A stretch of 64,000 bases of DNA from JAVKBW01 sp040222995 (GCA_040222995.1 JAVKBW010000016.1:494074-558073); one strand, 5' to 3'. Shown: positions 26,591 to 36,295, numbered from the stretch's first letter. Translations and numbers: made by a program. The notes: a model not told the origin generated them from the letters alone.

Positions 26591-27867
26591 CACGCGGTCC
26601 TCCGCCGGCTTCCGGAACCCATGACTTCCTCGCGTGCAAGACCGACGCCGATCTCGACCCGGCGCAGAACTTCCTCGCAATCGGCCTGACTGAGCAGAAG
26701 CCCGGGTTTGAACTGCAGGACGCGTGGATCGAGGGTCGAGAAGATCGCCCAGACACCGTTTCTGTACAAATGCTTCATGACGGGTTTGGCACCCTGTTCA
26801 TGGTTGAATTCCAGCCCCATGACCAGGCCGTGCTGGCGGATGCCGATGAAAAAGTCCGGATATTCCTGCATGATGCGCTCTAGACCGGCACGCATGAAAT
26901 CGGAGATTGTCTGTACGGTGGCCTTGACCTGCGGCCGTTGCACCATTTCGAGAACTTTCATCGCGACGATGCAGCCCAGTTCCGCGCCGCCGCCCGTGGA
27001 AATGTGACCAAAGCCGTCTTCGTGCAGCCAGCCGCCGCAATGTTCGCCAATCAGGACGCAACCGATTGGATACAGGCCGCCGCCAATGCCTTTTGCTGTG
27101 ACCATGATATCGGGTTCGATACCGTAGCGCGTGCAGCCCCAAAGCGCGCCGGTTCGCATCAGACCGGTTTGCACTTCGTCCGCGATATAAAGTGCATCAT
27201 AGCGCTCGCATAGTTTCTTCACAGCCGGCAGATACCCGACCTCCGGCATCGGAAACCCGTATGTGGCCGGAATGGTTTCCATGATAACAGCGGCAACATC
27301 GCGTTTTTTCAGTGCGTCTTCCATTGCGTTCAGGTCGTTGAACGGGACCTGAACGAATTCTCCTTCCGTGTCTTCCGACAGGAACAGTTTGGAAAAACGC
27401 TCATCGCCCGTTTTCACGGCAAGTCCTGTGTGGCCGTGATACGCCTTCACGATTGATACGATTTTGCGTTTCTTGGAAGCATGCCGGGCTGTCTTTAAGG
27501 CGATGTCGATTGCTTCACCGCCGCCCGACCCGTAAGCAACATATTTGATGCGAGGCGACGGCGCGCTCTTGACCAGTGCTTCGGCCAAAGCCGTACGGGC
27601 GAGGGCGGGAAAATGGTGATTTCCCATGTCGAATCGCGCCGTGGCCGCCTTGAGGACCTCCACAAGTTCCGGATTTCTGTGGCCGAGATTGTAGGTACCG
27701 CCGTTAAGATGGAGATCAATCAGACGCCGGCCATCCATATCGTAAAGGTAGTAACCCTCGCGTCGATCGATTACGAGATCGACCTCCATATCCTGCCAAT
27801 CCTGGGTTTTACCCGGATTCCAGAACTCTTTCGATCGCTGAATAAAATCGAGCTTTTCGTCGCTCAC
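26590..27867 (-). CDS. class III PLP enzyme of the microcompartment (aminotransferase or phospho-lyase)
   Basis: 425 residues, GTG start. Fold-type I PLP enzyme with K259 (MVTAKGIGGGLYPIG) and D230 (ADEVQTG). By homology of the whole gene set to the RMM compartment it probably acts as an amino-alcohol-phosphate phospho-lyase, releasing ammonia and phosphate from 1-amino-2-propanol phosphate to give propionaldehyde, as in class III phospho-lyases such as AGXT2L1. A plain aminotransferase role is the alternative. Overlaps the aldehyde dehydrogenase gene. Confidence 0.88.
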   Translation of the reverse strand: MSDEKLDFIQRSKEFWNPGKTQDWQDMEVDLVIDRREGYYLYDMDGRRLIDLHLNGGTYNLGHRNPELVEVLKAATARFDMGNHHFPALARTALAEALVKSAPSPRIKYVAYGSGGGEAIDIALKTARHASKKRKIVSIVKAYHGHTGLAVKTGDERFSKLFLSEDTEGEFVQVPFNDLNAMEDALKKRDVAAVIMETIPATYGFPMPEVGYLPAVKKLCERYDALYIADEVQTGLMRTGALWGCTRYGIEPDIMVTAKGIGGGLYPIGCVLIGEHCGGWLHEDGFGHISTGGGAELGCIVAMKVLEMVQRPQVKATVQTISDFMRAGLERIMQEYPDFFIGIRQHGLVMGLEFNHEQGAKPVMKHLYRNGVWAIFSTLDPRVLQFKPGLLLSQADCEEVLRRVEIGVGLAREEVMGSGSRRRTA

Positions 27868-27955
27868 GGCACAATCCTCATCTCATTCGATGCGAAGCTA
27901 GACGACGCATAACGGGGTCGCTTGACAGTAAAGCCGCGTAAATTGACAGCAGAAA

Positions 27956-28960
27956 TCAGGTCATTCTGGACAGATATGTTTCTCCCAGTTCCGCCGATAC
28001 TCGGCCAAAATCGGGCGCCATGGCCTGTGCTTCCGGCACATTGATGTGTGAGCCGATCCAGGCCAGCAAAGCCATGCGTCTCAACATGATAAAGCTGTCA
28101 ATCTCGCGTTCTTCGTCATCGGACATGGGGCGGACTTTCCGATATCCTTTTACCCAGGCTTCGCGCAGAGCAGGAATTTCGGGGCTGTCCTCGAAGAAAC
28201 TGACGCCCGCAGCAAAGTCGTACAGAAACCAGCCGAAACCGCAGTCATCGAAATCGATCAGACGGGTAGTGCCGTCGTCGATCAGCAGGTTTGCGAGACG
28301 CATATCGGCGTGAATCAACCCGTACCGTTGCTCGGATTTACCGAACATCGTCAACCTCGATTTAATCGTCCTTTCAACAGCTTCCAGAACCTTGCCGGAT
28401 GCCGTGTCGATATTCGGAGCGTCGCGCCAGTTTCCCCAGGTCGGGTTTGGCCCGAAAACGGTATCGAGATCCCAGGTCAGGCGCTCGAAGGGCTGCGGTT
28501 TTTTCCATGCAATCGTGTGGTTGTGCGTTTTGGCGGCCATTTCGCCGAGTTCTTCGAACGGTGCGACGAGGTCGTGGGATTCATCCGGCTGTTCGCCTTT
28601 GACGAACTCGAACATGACCATAAATCTGTCGTTCAATTGTCCAGGCAGCCCGGCTTTCTGCACCGCTGCCCCGTTTATGCCTGGAATGACTTCCGGTGTA
28701 ATAACGCATTTGTCCGCATTCAGGGCATCCATCCACAGCAGTTCGCATTCGATCGCCCGTTCCGTGTGATAGTCTTCGCGGTGTATGCGAAGGACCGAAC
28801 GAAAGCCGTTGCCGTTTTCGATGAGGTAGGTCGCATTTTCGGAGATATTGATCAGCCGCGCTGATGCTCCCTCGGGCAGGCGCCAGAGCCTGAGCGACTG
28901 ATTTGCCAGCGTATGAAGCCGGTCCAATAAGATATCATGCGCGATTTCTGTTTGCGCCAT
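27956..28960 (-). CDS. APH-fold kinase, probable amino-alcohol kinase
   Basis: 334 residues of the aminoglycoside phosphotransferase/choline kinase superfamily. Catalytic loop LIHADMRLANLLID has H217, D219 and N224, and the metal-binding D236 is in LIDFDDCGFG. A strong GGAGG site precedes the ATG. In the mycobacterial RMM operon the corresponding enzyme phosphorylates (S)-1-amino-2-propanol, and this gene sits in the same place between SDR and PLP enzyme. The role here is inferred from that synteny. Confidence 0.88.
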   Translation of the reverse strand: MAQTEIAHDILLDRLHTLANQSLRLWRLPEGASARLINISENATYLIENGNGFRSVLRIHREDYHTERAIECELLWMDALNADKCVITPEVIPGINGAAVQKAGLPGQLNDRFMVMFEFVKGEQPDESHDLVAPFEELGEMAAKTHNHTIAWKKPQPFERLTWDLDTVFGPNPTWGNWRDAPNIDTASGKVLEAVERTIKSRLTMFGKSEQRYGLIHADMRLANLLIDDGTTRLIDFDDCGFGWFLYDFAAGVSFFEDSPEIPALREAWVKGYRKVRPMSDDEEREIDSFIMLRRMALLAWIGSHINVPEAQAMAPDFGRVSAELGETYLSRMT

Positions 28961-28993
28961 ATCTTCCTCCTCATATTTCCAGGATTCGCCGGG

Positions 28994-29773
28994 TCAGATT
29001 TCTTCCATTGCTTCAAGCGATTCAGGAATCGTTTGCCCGCCGTCGATAACAATCTGCTGACCGGTAATATAGGCTGCTTCGTCGGATGCGAAAAACAATG
29101 CGGCATTGCCGATATCCTCGACCGCGCCGAGGCGTTTTAGCGGAATGGAGGCGGCCATGGTGTCCAGGTAATCCTGCCCCAGATCCTGCAGGCCTTCGGT
29201 ATAGATGTTACCGGGCATCACGGCGTTGATCGTGGTGTTATATCGGGACAATTCCATCGAGGCCGTTTTCAGGAAGCCGAGCTGACCGGCTTTCGACGCA
29301 CCATAATGCGACCAGCCGGGGAACCCGGTGATCGGGCCGGTAATGGAAGAGGTCAGGACGACACGGCCTTTTCCGTTCTTCTCGAAATGCGGGATGCAGG
29401 CCTTGACGCACAAGAACGCGCTTTTGAGATTGGTCGACAGAACCTGATCCCATTCCGAAGGATCCATGTCGACCATCTTCGTTTGCGGAAATGCGCCGGC
29501 ATTGGCGCAAAGGATATCGACGCTGCCGAATTCCTTTTCCGTTTTGGCGACCATCTCCTGGACCGAATGCCAGTCCGATACATCGCAGGTCAGATAACTC
29601 GTCTGGCAGCCTTCGGCGTTCATGGCCTCCGATGCAGCCCTGGCCGCATCGGCGCCGCGCGCCGCAATCATGACCTTGGCTCCCTGTTTTGCGAACACGC
29701 TCGCGATACCGCGGCCGATGCCCTTTGACCCACCGGTTACGATGACGCTGCGACCCTTGATCGATGTAAGCAT
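28994..29773 (-). CDS. short-chain dehydrogenase, probable 1-amino-2-propanol dehydrogenase
   Basis: 259 residues, classical SDR: cofactor motif TGGSKGIGRGIA, NAG motif (CANAGAFP), catalytic Ser in VLTSSITG and YxxxK as YGASKAG. A GGGAG site precedes the start. In RMM operons the equivalent enzyme interconverts aminoacetone and 1-amino-2-propanol with NAD(P). The gene lies directly between the transporter permease and kinase genes. Confidence 0.88.
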   Translation of the reverse strand: MLTSIKGRSVIVTGGSKGIGRGIASVFAKQGAKVMIAARGADAARAASEAMNAEGCQTSYLTCDVSDWHSVQEMVAKTEKEFGSVDILCANAGAFPQTKMVDMDPSEWDQVLSTNLKSAFLCVKACIPHFEKNGKGRVVLTSSITGPITGFPGWSHYGASKAGQLGFLKTASMELSRYNTTINAVMPGNIYTEGLQDLGQDYLDTMAASIPLKRLGAVEDIGNAALFFASDEAAYITGQQIVIDGGQTIPESLEAMEEI

Positions 29774-29803
29774 TACAGTTCTCCCTTATATCGTGGTCTT
29801 CAG

Positions 29804-30625
29804 TTAAGTGCTTTTCTGGTTGGCTTGTCTGGCGTTCTGAATGAACCGCAGCAGTTGCGGTACAAGAAGCGCGACAATAAGAATGACGGCGGAGGCGAAT
29901 ACAGACAGCATTCCGAGCGTCGGAACCAGCGGCGTATAGCCGGACACCATCTTTGCATACAGCCATTCAGGCAGTGTCGAGTCCGCGCCGGTTGTGAACA
30001 GCGAAAGCGGAAAATTGCCCCAGCTCAGCAGGAAGGCGAACAGGCCTGCGGACACAATGCCGGGCAGCAGGAGAGGGAAGGTGATTTCCCTTAAAATCTG
30101 CCATGTCGTCGCGCCCATGTCGCGCGCCGCTTCCTCCAGGGCCGGATCGAACGAATACGCCCGGATCGCGATGATCAGCGTGGCGATTGGCGATATCCAG
30201 ACAAGATGGGCGACAACGGCTGTTTTCCATGACGGGATGATGCCGATGGCGTTGAACCACATCAGCAAAGCCAGCCCCAGAACTGTTTGCGGAAAGAAAA
30301 TCGGGATCAGAATGAACTTCTGGAACAGGCCTCTGTATCGCCACTGGTAGCGGGCGAAAGCCAGTGCACCGAAGAAGCCGACGATCATGGAAATGATAGT
30401 AACGATCACCGCGATGGAAATCGACGTGGTCAGAATGTCCGCAACCGTCGAACTTTCAATGGCTTTGCTGTACCATCTTGTCGCATAGCTTTTGATCGGA
30501 AAGGTAAGGTACCGCGCCTTGGAAACTGACGCAAAACCGACGGATACCAGCGGTAGATAAAGAATGAAGATCGCGAGGATGCCATACGCGTACAGGACGA
30601 TCTTCGTGCTGCGACTGGATTCCAT
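29804..30625 (-). CDS. ABC transporter permease, PotC-like (microcompartment operon)
   Basis: 273 residues, six membrane helices, EAA loop EEAARDMGATTWQIL near residue 166. Start overlaps the stop of the upstream PotB-like gene (ATGA). Part of a polyamine-type importer embedded in the microcompartment operon, so the substrate is probably the amine or amino alcohol degraded by the compartment. Confidence 0.92.
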   Translation of the reverse strand: MESSRSTKIVLYAYGILAIFILYLPLVSVGFASVSKARYLTFPIKSYATRWYSKAIESSTVADILTTSISIAVIVTIISMIVGFFGALAFARYQWRYRGLFQKFILIPIFFPQTVLGLALLMWFNAIGIIPSWKTAVVAHLVWISPIATLIIAIRAYSFDPALEEAARDMGATTWQILREITFPLLLPGIVSAGLFAFLLSWGNFPLSLFTTGADSTLPEWLYAKMVSGYTPLVPTLGMLSVFASAVILIVALLVPQLLRFIQNARQANQKST

Positions 30626-31479
30626 CAGCGTTTCCTGCCCATGATTGCGTCGAGGTCGACGCGGGAAACCCCGAATATCGCCATTGATCCGATAATCACA
30701 ATCAGCACCATGGACAGGGCTGAGCCCAGCGGCCAGTCCTGCCCGTAGGTAAATGCTGTTTCGACCTCGTCAGCCATGACGATGACCGTCTGGCCGCCCA
30801 GAAGCTTCGATTCCGCCAGAGCGCCCGCCGCCAGAACAAAACTCAGCAACGAGCCGACGACAATTCCCGGGGCTGCTAGTGGCAGATCGATTTCCCATAA
30901 TATGCGCCAACGCGATGCGCCTAAATCGGCGGCTGCCTGACGGGCGTCATCCGGAACCATGGCTATGCCCTGGGCAAGCGGGAAGAGCATGAATGGAAAA
31001 TATACATAGACGAGACCGAAAACGATGACGGGAACATTGTACAACGCGCCATCCAAATCGACTCCGAACCAGGCTCTCAGATGCCCGCCTATCAGTCCGC
31101 CCTTCATCAGTGTCAGTATCCACCCGAACAACCGGATGTTTTCCGAAACGAACAGGCTGATCACCACGGCAATCGTCAGAATAAGCGTGAACCGGCCGAA
31201 AACTTTCGCCATGGCGAATGCCAGCGGCCAGCAAACGACAAACAGTGCGAGCGTGGATGCCAGCGCCATGCCGAGCGCCCATGCAAGCGACTTCCAGTAA
31301 CCTTGTGTAAAAACAGTGGCATAAGCCGAAAAGTCCGGAATGTTCCAAAGCGAAAACACTTTTTGCGGCATGATCGAAAATGCTGCGACCACAAGCAATG
31401 GGGCAATAAAGCTAAGCGTCAGCACGATCAGAATAGGAAGTGCGCTCAGCGTGCCGAGTTTTTTGTCGAGGCGATCCAT
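30625..31479 (-). CDS. ABC transporter permease, PotB-like (microcompartment operon)
   Basis: 284 residues, six membrane helices, EAA-loop segment RQAAADLGASRWRIL near residue 183. It overlaps the ATPase stop by one base and the PotC-like start by four bases. Pairs with the 29804 product. Confidence 0.92.
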   Translation of the reverse strand: MDRLDKKLGTLSALPILIVLTLSFIAPLLVVAAFSIMPQKVFSLWNIPDFSAYATVFTQGYWKSLAWALGMALASTLALFVVCWPLAFAMAKVFGRFTLILTIAVVISLFVSENIRLFGWILTLMKGGLIGGHLRAWFGVDLDGALYNVPVIVFGLVYVYFPFMLFPLAQGIAMVPDDARQAAADLGASRWRILWEIDLPLAAPGIVVGSLLSFVLAAGALAESKLLGGQTVIVMADEVETAFTYGQDWPLGSALSMVLIVIIGSMAIFGVSRVDLDAIMGRKR

Positions 31480-32564
31480 TATTCGCCTCTGATCAAATGG
31501 GTATGCTCGACATCCCAGCCGAGGACAACTTCGTCATCCATGTTGCCGGTGTAGCGGTCTTCACGAAGCTTTTCGACAGTAAGCTGTGTTCCGTCCGCGG
31601 TTTCCACCTTGTACTGCATGCGCGAACCCAGTGCGTATTCGCCGCGCAGGATGCCGCGAACGACGAAGTCGTTGGTTTCCGTCGATGCCAGGAACCGGAC
31701 GAATTCCGGCCGCACCATAAGCGTTCCGCGCTCGCCTTTCGACAGGCCGATCCCGACGCCTTCGACTTTGCCGTTGACGTGAATTTCCACGCCGTGTCCG
31801 TGCAGGCCACCCTGTGTCGTGCCCTCGACGTCGAAAAGGTTTACTTCTCCCATAAACTCGGCGACGAAGCGGCTGACGGGACGCGCATAAATGCCGTCTG
31901 CATCGGCAATCTGTTCCAGACGCCCTTCTTTCATGATGGCGATCCGGTCCGACATCACCATCGCTTCTTCCAGAGAATGGGTAATGTAGACGAATGTCTT
32001 GCCGGTTCTGTTGTGAAGATCCTTGAGTTCCTTTTCCAGCGCTTTACGCAAACGGTAGTCCAGCGCGGAAAGGGGTTCGTCGAAAAACAGGATTTCGGGG
32101 TCGAAAGCCAGGGCCCGGGCCAGCGCAACGCGCTGTTTCTCGCCGCCGGAACACTGGTTGATTCTCTTGTCATAGTAACTGACGGGCAGCCTCAGCAGCT
32201 CAAGCAGTTCCAGCGCCCGCTGCCGCCGTTTCGAAGGCGCTTCGCCGCGGATTTTTAAAGGAAATTCGATGTTTTCCCCAACCGAACGGTGCGGAAACAA
32301 GGCCAGAGACTGAAACACCATACAGGTCGGTCTGGCATTCGCCGGTGTCTGGTCAATCCTTTTGTTCCGGAGCCAGATTTCGCCTTCTGTCGGGCTGTCC
32401 ATGCCGACGAGCAAACGGATGAGCGTGGTTTTACCGCTGCCGGACGGGCCGACGATAGTCAGAAACTCGCCATCGGTTATATCCAGGTCGATGCCGTGAA
32501 GCGCGACAAAGTTTCCAAACCGCTTAACGATACCGTTCAGTCGGAGTACCGGTTCCACACTCAT
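31479..32564 (-). CDS. ABC transporter ATP-binding protein, PotA-like (microcompartment operon)
   Basis: 361 residues from ATG 32564 (MSVEPVLRLNGIVKRFG); longer in-frame starts run through the intergenic hairpin and are rejected. Walker A GPSGSGKTT, signature CSGGEKQR (Cys replaces the usual Leu), Walker B ILFFDEP, switch HSLEEA (Ser replaces the usual Asp). A TOBE-type domain covers the last ~120 residues. Confidence 0.92.
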   Translation of the reverse strand: MSVEPVLRLNGIVKRFGNFVALHGIDLDITDGEFLTIVGPSGSGKTTLIRLLVGMDSPTEGEIWLRNKRIDQTPANARPTCMVFQSLALFPHRSVGENIEFPLKIRGEAPSKRRQRALELLELLRLPVSYYDKRINQCSGGEKQRVALARALAFDPEILFFDEPLSALDYRLRKALEKELKDLHNRTGKTFVYITHSLEEAMVMSDRIAIMKEGRLEQIADADGIYARPVSRFVAEFMGEVNLFDVEGTTQGGLHGHGVEIHVNGKVEGVGIGLSKGERGTLMVRPEFVRFLASTETNDFVVRGILRGEYALGSRMQYKVETADGTQLTVEKLREDRYTGNMDDEVVLGWDVEHTHLIRGE

Positions 32565-32593
32565 TCCACTTGAGATCCATTGTATAAAGAAAG

Positions 32594-32628
32594 CCCGGTG
32601 CGGGCGCGGTTTTGCGACCGCACCAGGG
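32594..32628 (-). promoter_or_regulatory. intercistronic stem-loop after binding-protein gene
   Basis: CCCGGTGCGG (32594-32603) and CCGCACCAGGG (32618-32628) form a GC-rich hairpin with a 14-base loop, followed on the minus strand by CTTTCTTT. Placed between the binding-protein stop and the ATPase start, it probably terminates part of the transcripts or protects the 3' end of the binding-protein message. Confidence 0.55.
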
Positions 32629-32650
32629 TTTAGTTGAACAGGGAAGGAAA

Positions 32651-33784
32651 CTAACCGCGCTTCGCAGCGTTGTATAACTCGTTCAGCGTGCTGTAGGAGG
32701 AAACAACCTGATAGTCGAGGGACCGTGACATTTCCTCGCCGAGCGAATCCCACTGGATCGCATCGAGTTCGTCGCTGTCGAATTTATCCATGACCGCGCT
32801 GTCGCCCATCTGGCTGACCGGGTTGTAGGTGCCTTCCGCGAAGGCCACAGCCTTGCAGATGTCCGGATCCTGAACGAATTCCAGAAAATCTTCTGCAAGC
32901 GTCGACGGGTTCGGATTGTTGACTGCGGATGTCAGCTCAATCCAGACAACGCCGCCCTTGCCGTCCACGGGGCCCGAAGCCGGTGTGATTGCGCGGACAT
33001 TCGTTGCGCCGTCATACCGTGCCGGCGAAGCCGTATAGGTGCCGCCGGTGAAATAGGCGTCGATTTCACCATTGATCAGCGCCAGGTTCATCGCGACAAG
33101 ATCGTCCGTGAGCAGTTTGGCGCCGCCAAAGATCGTGTCGGCCGTTGACTTGAACGTGTCCAGATCCGCGCCTTCGACCGGCTTGAACGGGTCGATACCG
33201 CCCGTCAGGCACATATGCATGATGTTCCAGTTGTCGTAGGTCAGAACGCCATACCGGCCTTTCATCGCGGGATCCAGGAACAGGTTCCAGCCTTCGTCTT
33301 CAGCCATCTTGCGGCTGATCTTGTCTGTGTTGACGACAAACGAAAACGGCCCGTAGCGCTGCGGCATGCCGATCAGTTCCCCGTCATCGGCGAATGCGAG
33401 AGGATAGGGGGCTGCGAATTCCGGCAGCATCTTTTCGAAATACGGCATGAACCGGTCTTTGTTGAGCGGTTTGATCAGGTTTTCAGGATACAGCTGATCG
33501 CGCGCCCATGGCTGGTTCAGGTTGATCAGATCCCAGACGTTAACTTCGCCGGCGCGCAGTTTATTGATCATGTCCGGGTCGGATGTACCGCTTTCGGCGC
33601 GGACAGAAGCGCCGGGATGCGCATCCCGGAACGGTCCGAGCACCTCATCCGAGTTATATCCTTCCCAGCAAAGGATATTCATTTCGTTGTTCCGGGCAGC
33701 CGATGCCGGCCCGAACCTACCCATTGCAGCCATCCCTGCAGCACCCGCTACGCCGGCGGAAAAGGCTCTCCTTGTTAGCTTCAT
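32651..33784 (-). CDS. Tat-exported solute-binding protein, PotD-like (microcompartment operon)
   Basis: 377 residues from ATG 33784, behind GGGAGA; an upstream frame to 33823 is rejected. Twin-arginine signal MKLTRRAFSAGVAGAAG, cleavage near ASAARN. Mature protein begins MNILCWEGYNSDEVL, as in polyamine-binding proteins. First gene of the 14.5-kb microcompartment operon, divergent from the AraC-type regulator. Ligand presumably an amino alcohol or polyamine. Confidence 0.92.
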   Translation of the reverse strand: MKLTRRAFSAGVAGAAGMAAMGRFGPASAARNNEMNILCWEGYNSDEVLGPFRDAHPGASVRAESGTSDPDMINKLRAGEVNVWDLINLNQPWARDQLYPENLIKPLNKDRFMPYFEKMLPEFAAPYPLAFADDGELIGMPQRYGPFSFVVNTDKISRKMAEDEGWNLFLDPAMKGRYGVLTYDNWNIMHMCLTGGIDPFKPVEGADLDTFKSTADTIFGGAKLLTDDLVAMNLALINGEIDAYFTGGTYTASPARYDGATNVRAITPASGPVDGKGGVVWIELTSAVNNPNPSTLAEDFLEFVQDPDICKAVAFAEGTYNPVSQMGDSAVMDKFDSDELDAIQWDSLGEEMSRSLDYQVVSSYSTLNELYNAAKRG

Positions 33785-33991
33785 CTTAACGTCTCCCTCT
33801 TGTTGATTAACCCAAAGTTCCACTGTCCAGATTGTATGTTAAGATGATTGGCAGAGGCTGCTTGACATCGTTTTGTAAAAATTTAACAGCATTAGCCGTT
33901 GACTATCGCGAGTTGATTTGATTCTCGATGGATTTCGGCGCAAAATCCCGGATCAGGGTTCCGCTGGTGCAGCTGAACGAAGAGACTGAAA
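33785..33991. promoter_or_regulatory. divergent promoter region, microcompartment operon / AraC regulator
   Basis: 207 bases between the divergent starts. A TTGACA lies at 33862-33867 on the plus strand, with AT-rich sequence 16-17 bases downstream but no good -10 match. The AraC-type product probably binds here. No clear pair of direct repeats was identified by eye. Confidence 0.5.
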
Positions 33992-35044
33992 ATGGTAAGA
34001 GCGTCAGCAAGCGAGTCAATTATTCCGCCTCCGGTCGTTCTGGCATCGGCCGCTACAGGTGTGATTGATCTGATAGAAAAAAATCACGGCGACCCGGATA
34101 GCATCCTGGGAAATGCATCAATTCACCCCGACGACCTTTCCAGTCCATATAACGAACTTTTGCTGTCTGATTTCTGCACGTTGTTCGAAGAAGCGGCCAA
34201 GCAGACTGGGAACGACAATTTCGGTCTGCAATTCGGTGAGTCGTTTCGGCCGCGCTACTTCGGTGCGATCGGATATGCTGCGATCAGTTCGCCGACTTTG
34301 GCCGCCGCTCTAAGAAATGTGGAGGTCTATTTTCCGGCTCATCAAAGCCAATCCAGTTTCGGTCTGATTAAGGACGCGGATATTTTCTGGCTGAGTTACC
34401 GGATTTTCGACCCGCGGATTGAGAATAGAAGGCAGGATGCGGAACTTTCCATGGGTATGTTTCTGAACATTTTCAGACATGCTCTAGGTCCGAAATGGTC
34501 ACCACTGGAAGTCCGTTTCGAACATGAAGTGCCGGATAGCAGCTACGGACACGAGAAGGTTTTCGGCGCCCCGATCCGGTTCGGCAGACGGACGAATGCA
34601 TTCGCATTTCGCCGCAGCGACCTTGATGCCCGCATGCCGGAACAGGATCCTTATCTGTTTTCGGTTATCGAACCGTTTCTGAAGTCTCGTTGCGAAATCC
34701 AACAAAATCCGGAAAGTTTCGCGACAACCGTAAGAAATCAGATCAAACTGCATTTGGGTGATGTAAAGCCGACAATTGCAGAAATTGCACGCGTGTTCGG
34801 CGTTTCCGATCAGTCACTGCAGATGCAGCTTCGTCAACATGGCGTAACATTTCAGGATTTGGTTAATGCTGCCCGAAAAGAGTTGGCCCTGCATTATCTT
34901 GACGATCATTCACTTCCATTGACGGAGGTCGCTGATTATCTTGGCTATTCCGAACTGTCAGCATTTTCGCGCGCATTCCGAAGTTGGACCGGAATGAGCC
35001 CCCACAGATTTAGACGTACAAACCCAAGCATTGATAATGGTTAA
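33992..35044 (+). CDS. AraC-family regulator, probable microcompartment operon activator
   Basis: 350 residues. N-terminal ~200 residues match the arabinose-binding-like ligand domain of OruR-type AraC regulators; the C-terminal ~100 residues hold two helix-turn-helix motifs, ending LGYSELSAFSRAFRSWTGMS and SPHRFRR. Divergent from the microcompartment operon, so it probably senses the substrate or an intermediate and activates it. Actinobacterial RMM operons use a GntR-type gene instead, so control differs. Confidence 0.9.
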   Translation: MVRASASESIIPPPVVLASAATGVIDLIEKNHGDPDSILGNASIHPDDLSSPYNELLLSDFCTLFEEAAKQTGNDNFGLQFGESFRPRYFGAIGYAAISSPTLAAALRNVEVYFPAHQSQSSFGLIKDADIFWLSYRIFDPRIENRRQDAELSMGMFLNIFRHALGPKWSPLEVRFEHEVPDSSYGHEKVFGAPIRFGRRTNAFAFRRSDLDARMPEQDPYLFSVIEPFLKSRCEIQQNPESFATTVRNQIKLHLGDVKPTIAEIARVFGVSDQSLQMQLRQHGVTFQDLVNAARKELALHYLDDHSLPLTEVADYLGYSELSAFSRAFRSWTGMSPHRFRRTNPSIDNG

Positions 35045-35153
35045 CCTGAATAGATGGAGTAATGTAAAACCTGCCTAGAGGGCGGCTCATGCTTCCTGCG
35101 ATTCTGAGATTATTTACCCCTCATCGACGACAAGCGAATGACCAGTTATGTAT

Positions 35154-36295
35154 CCTGCCTCGACTCAAAATTCAGATTCCGTTGAATGATAGTGGATTTC
35201 AAGCCGCGATCCTTTCGTATCGATGATGCTATCCTCCGATTTCGGTGAAGCAGACAATCTTACTATTGGATCTTGGCCAAAATGCCCTGGATTTCGGGGA
35301 GTCCTTGTTCAGCGAAAGATGCGTACGCGAGCGATTGAAGTAGGCCATGCAGAGTTTGAGGATGCGCCGAAGGTGCCGTTCGTTTCTGACGACGACATGA
35401 TCCAAACATTCACGACGTATCGATCCGATGCCCCGCTCGACGTAAGCGTACTGCACGGTGATTGAGGCGTAACCGGTTTTTCGGATATGCCCATCGCATT
35501 GAGACGGAGTTTATAGGTTGCTCCAAAAGTACAGTCCTGATCGCGTATGAAGTATCGGGGCGCATCATCCCATGGGAATGCTTCTGTCACCTGTTGTGGT
35601 GTCCACGCCGATGTTGGGTGGGCGGTAACGGCAGGATGGACAAGATTGCGTCGCTCCAGGTTCATGATGACGACGACGTAAAGAATACGAAACGTCAGCG
35701 TTGGTACGACAAGGAAATTGATGGCTGCAGAGCAATCCATGTGATTCCTGATGAACGTCTTCCATGTTTGATCCGGGTTGAGGCGTCGCCTTGGCATATA
35801 GCGCGATACTGTTGCCTGGCTCACATCGAAGCCAAGTTTCAGCAACTCGCCATGAATGCGTGGTGCACCCCACAAGGGGTTCTCGGTCGCCATTTGCTGT
35901 ATCAGTATTCTGATCTCATGTGCAGTTCTGGGCCGACCAAACGCCTCGACTTGAAACGCCAGTAAATGCGGAAACCTTCTCGGTACCAACGTATAGCCGT
36001 CTTCGGGTGAACGGTCTGAACGAAGTGATCTGATCGAGGCCATAGCTTCAAGAAGAGTTTGAAGATTGAGCGATCTACCCGGCTGATCCGAGGCCTCTTT
36101 GGTGCGTTCCTTCGCAGGATGTCTATCTGATAGCGAAGTAGAGCATTCTCGAGCTGAATCTCAGCTCGAGCTTTTGTGGAGGAGACAATCTGAAAGAGAA
36201 TAAGTTTTAGGAATGTGAGCATCCAATCGATATAGCGAATGGATACGCCAAAACCCAGAAATTCCTTCAGAATCTAACTTTTGAGAAGGGACAGG
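35154..36295 (-). mobile_element. degenerate integrase-core (IS481-like) insertion sequence, copy 1
   Basis: About 1142 bp, closely similar to the element at 50322-51465 in the same orientation. The right end ACTTTTGAGAAGGGACAGG (36277-36295) is identical to that of the other copy; the left end (CCTGCCTCGACTCAAAATTC at 35154) has diverged. The encoded transposase is frameshifted. It separates the AraC gene from the P-type ATPase gene. Confidence 0.85.
35229..36222 (-). pseudogene. DDE integrase-core transposase, frameshifted
   Basis: N-terminal part (MLTFLKLILFQIVSSTKARA...) reads in one frame to about 35902, the middle (GAPRIHGELLKLGFDVSQAT, TLTFRILYVVVIMNLERR) in another, and the C-terminal part (YAYVERGIGSIRRECLDHVV) in a third. 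It is the broken version of the intact 341-residue protein at 50367-51392. Confidence 0.85.
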
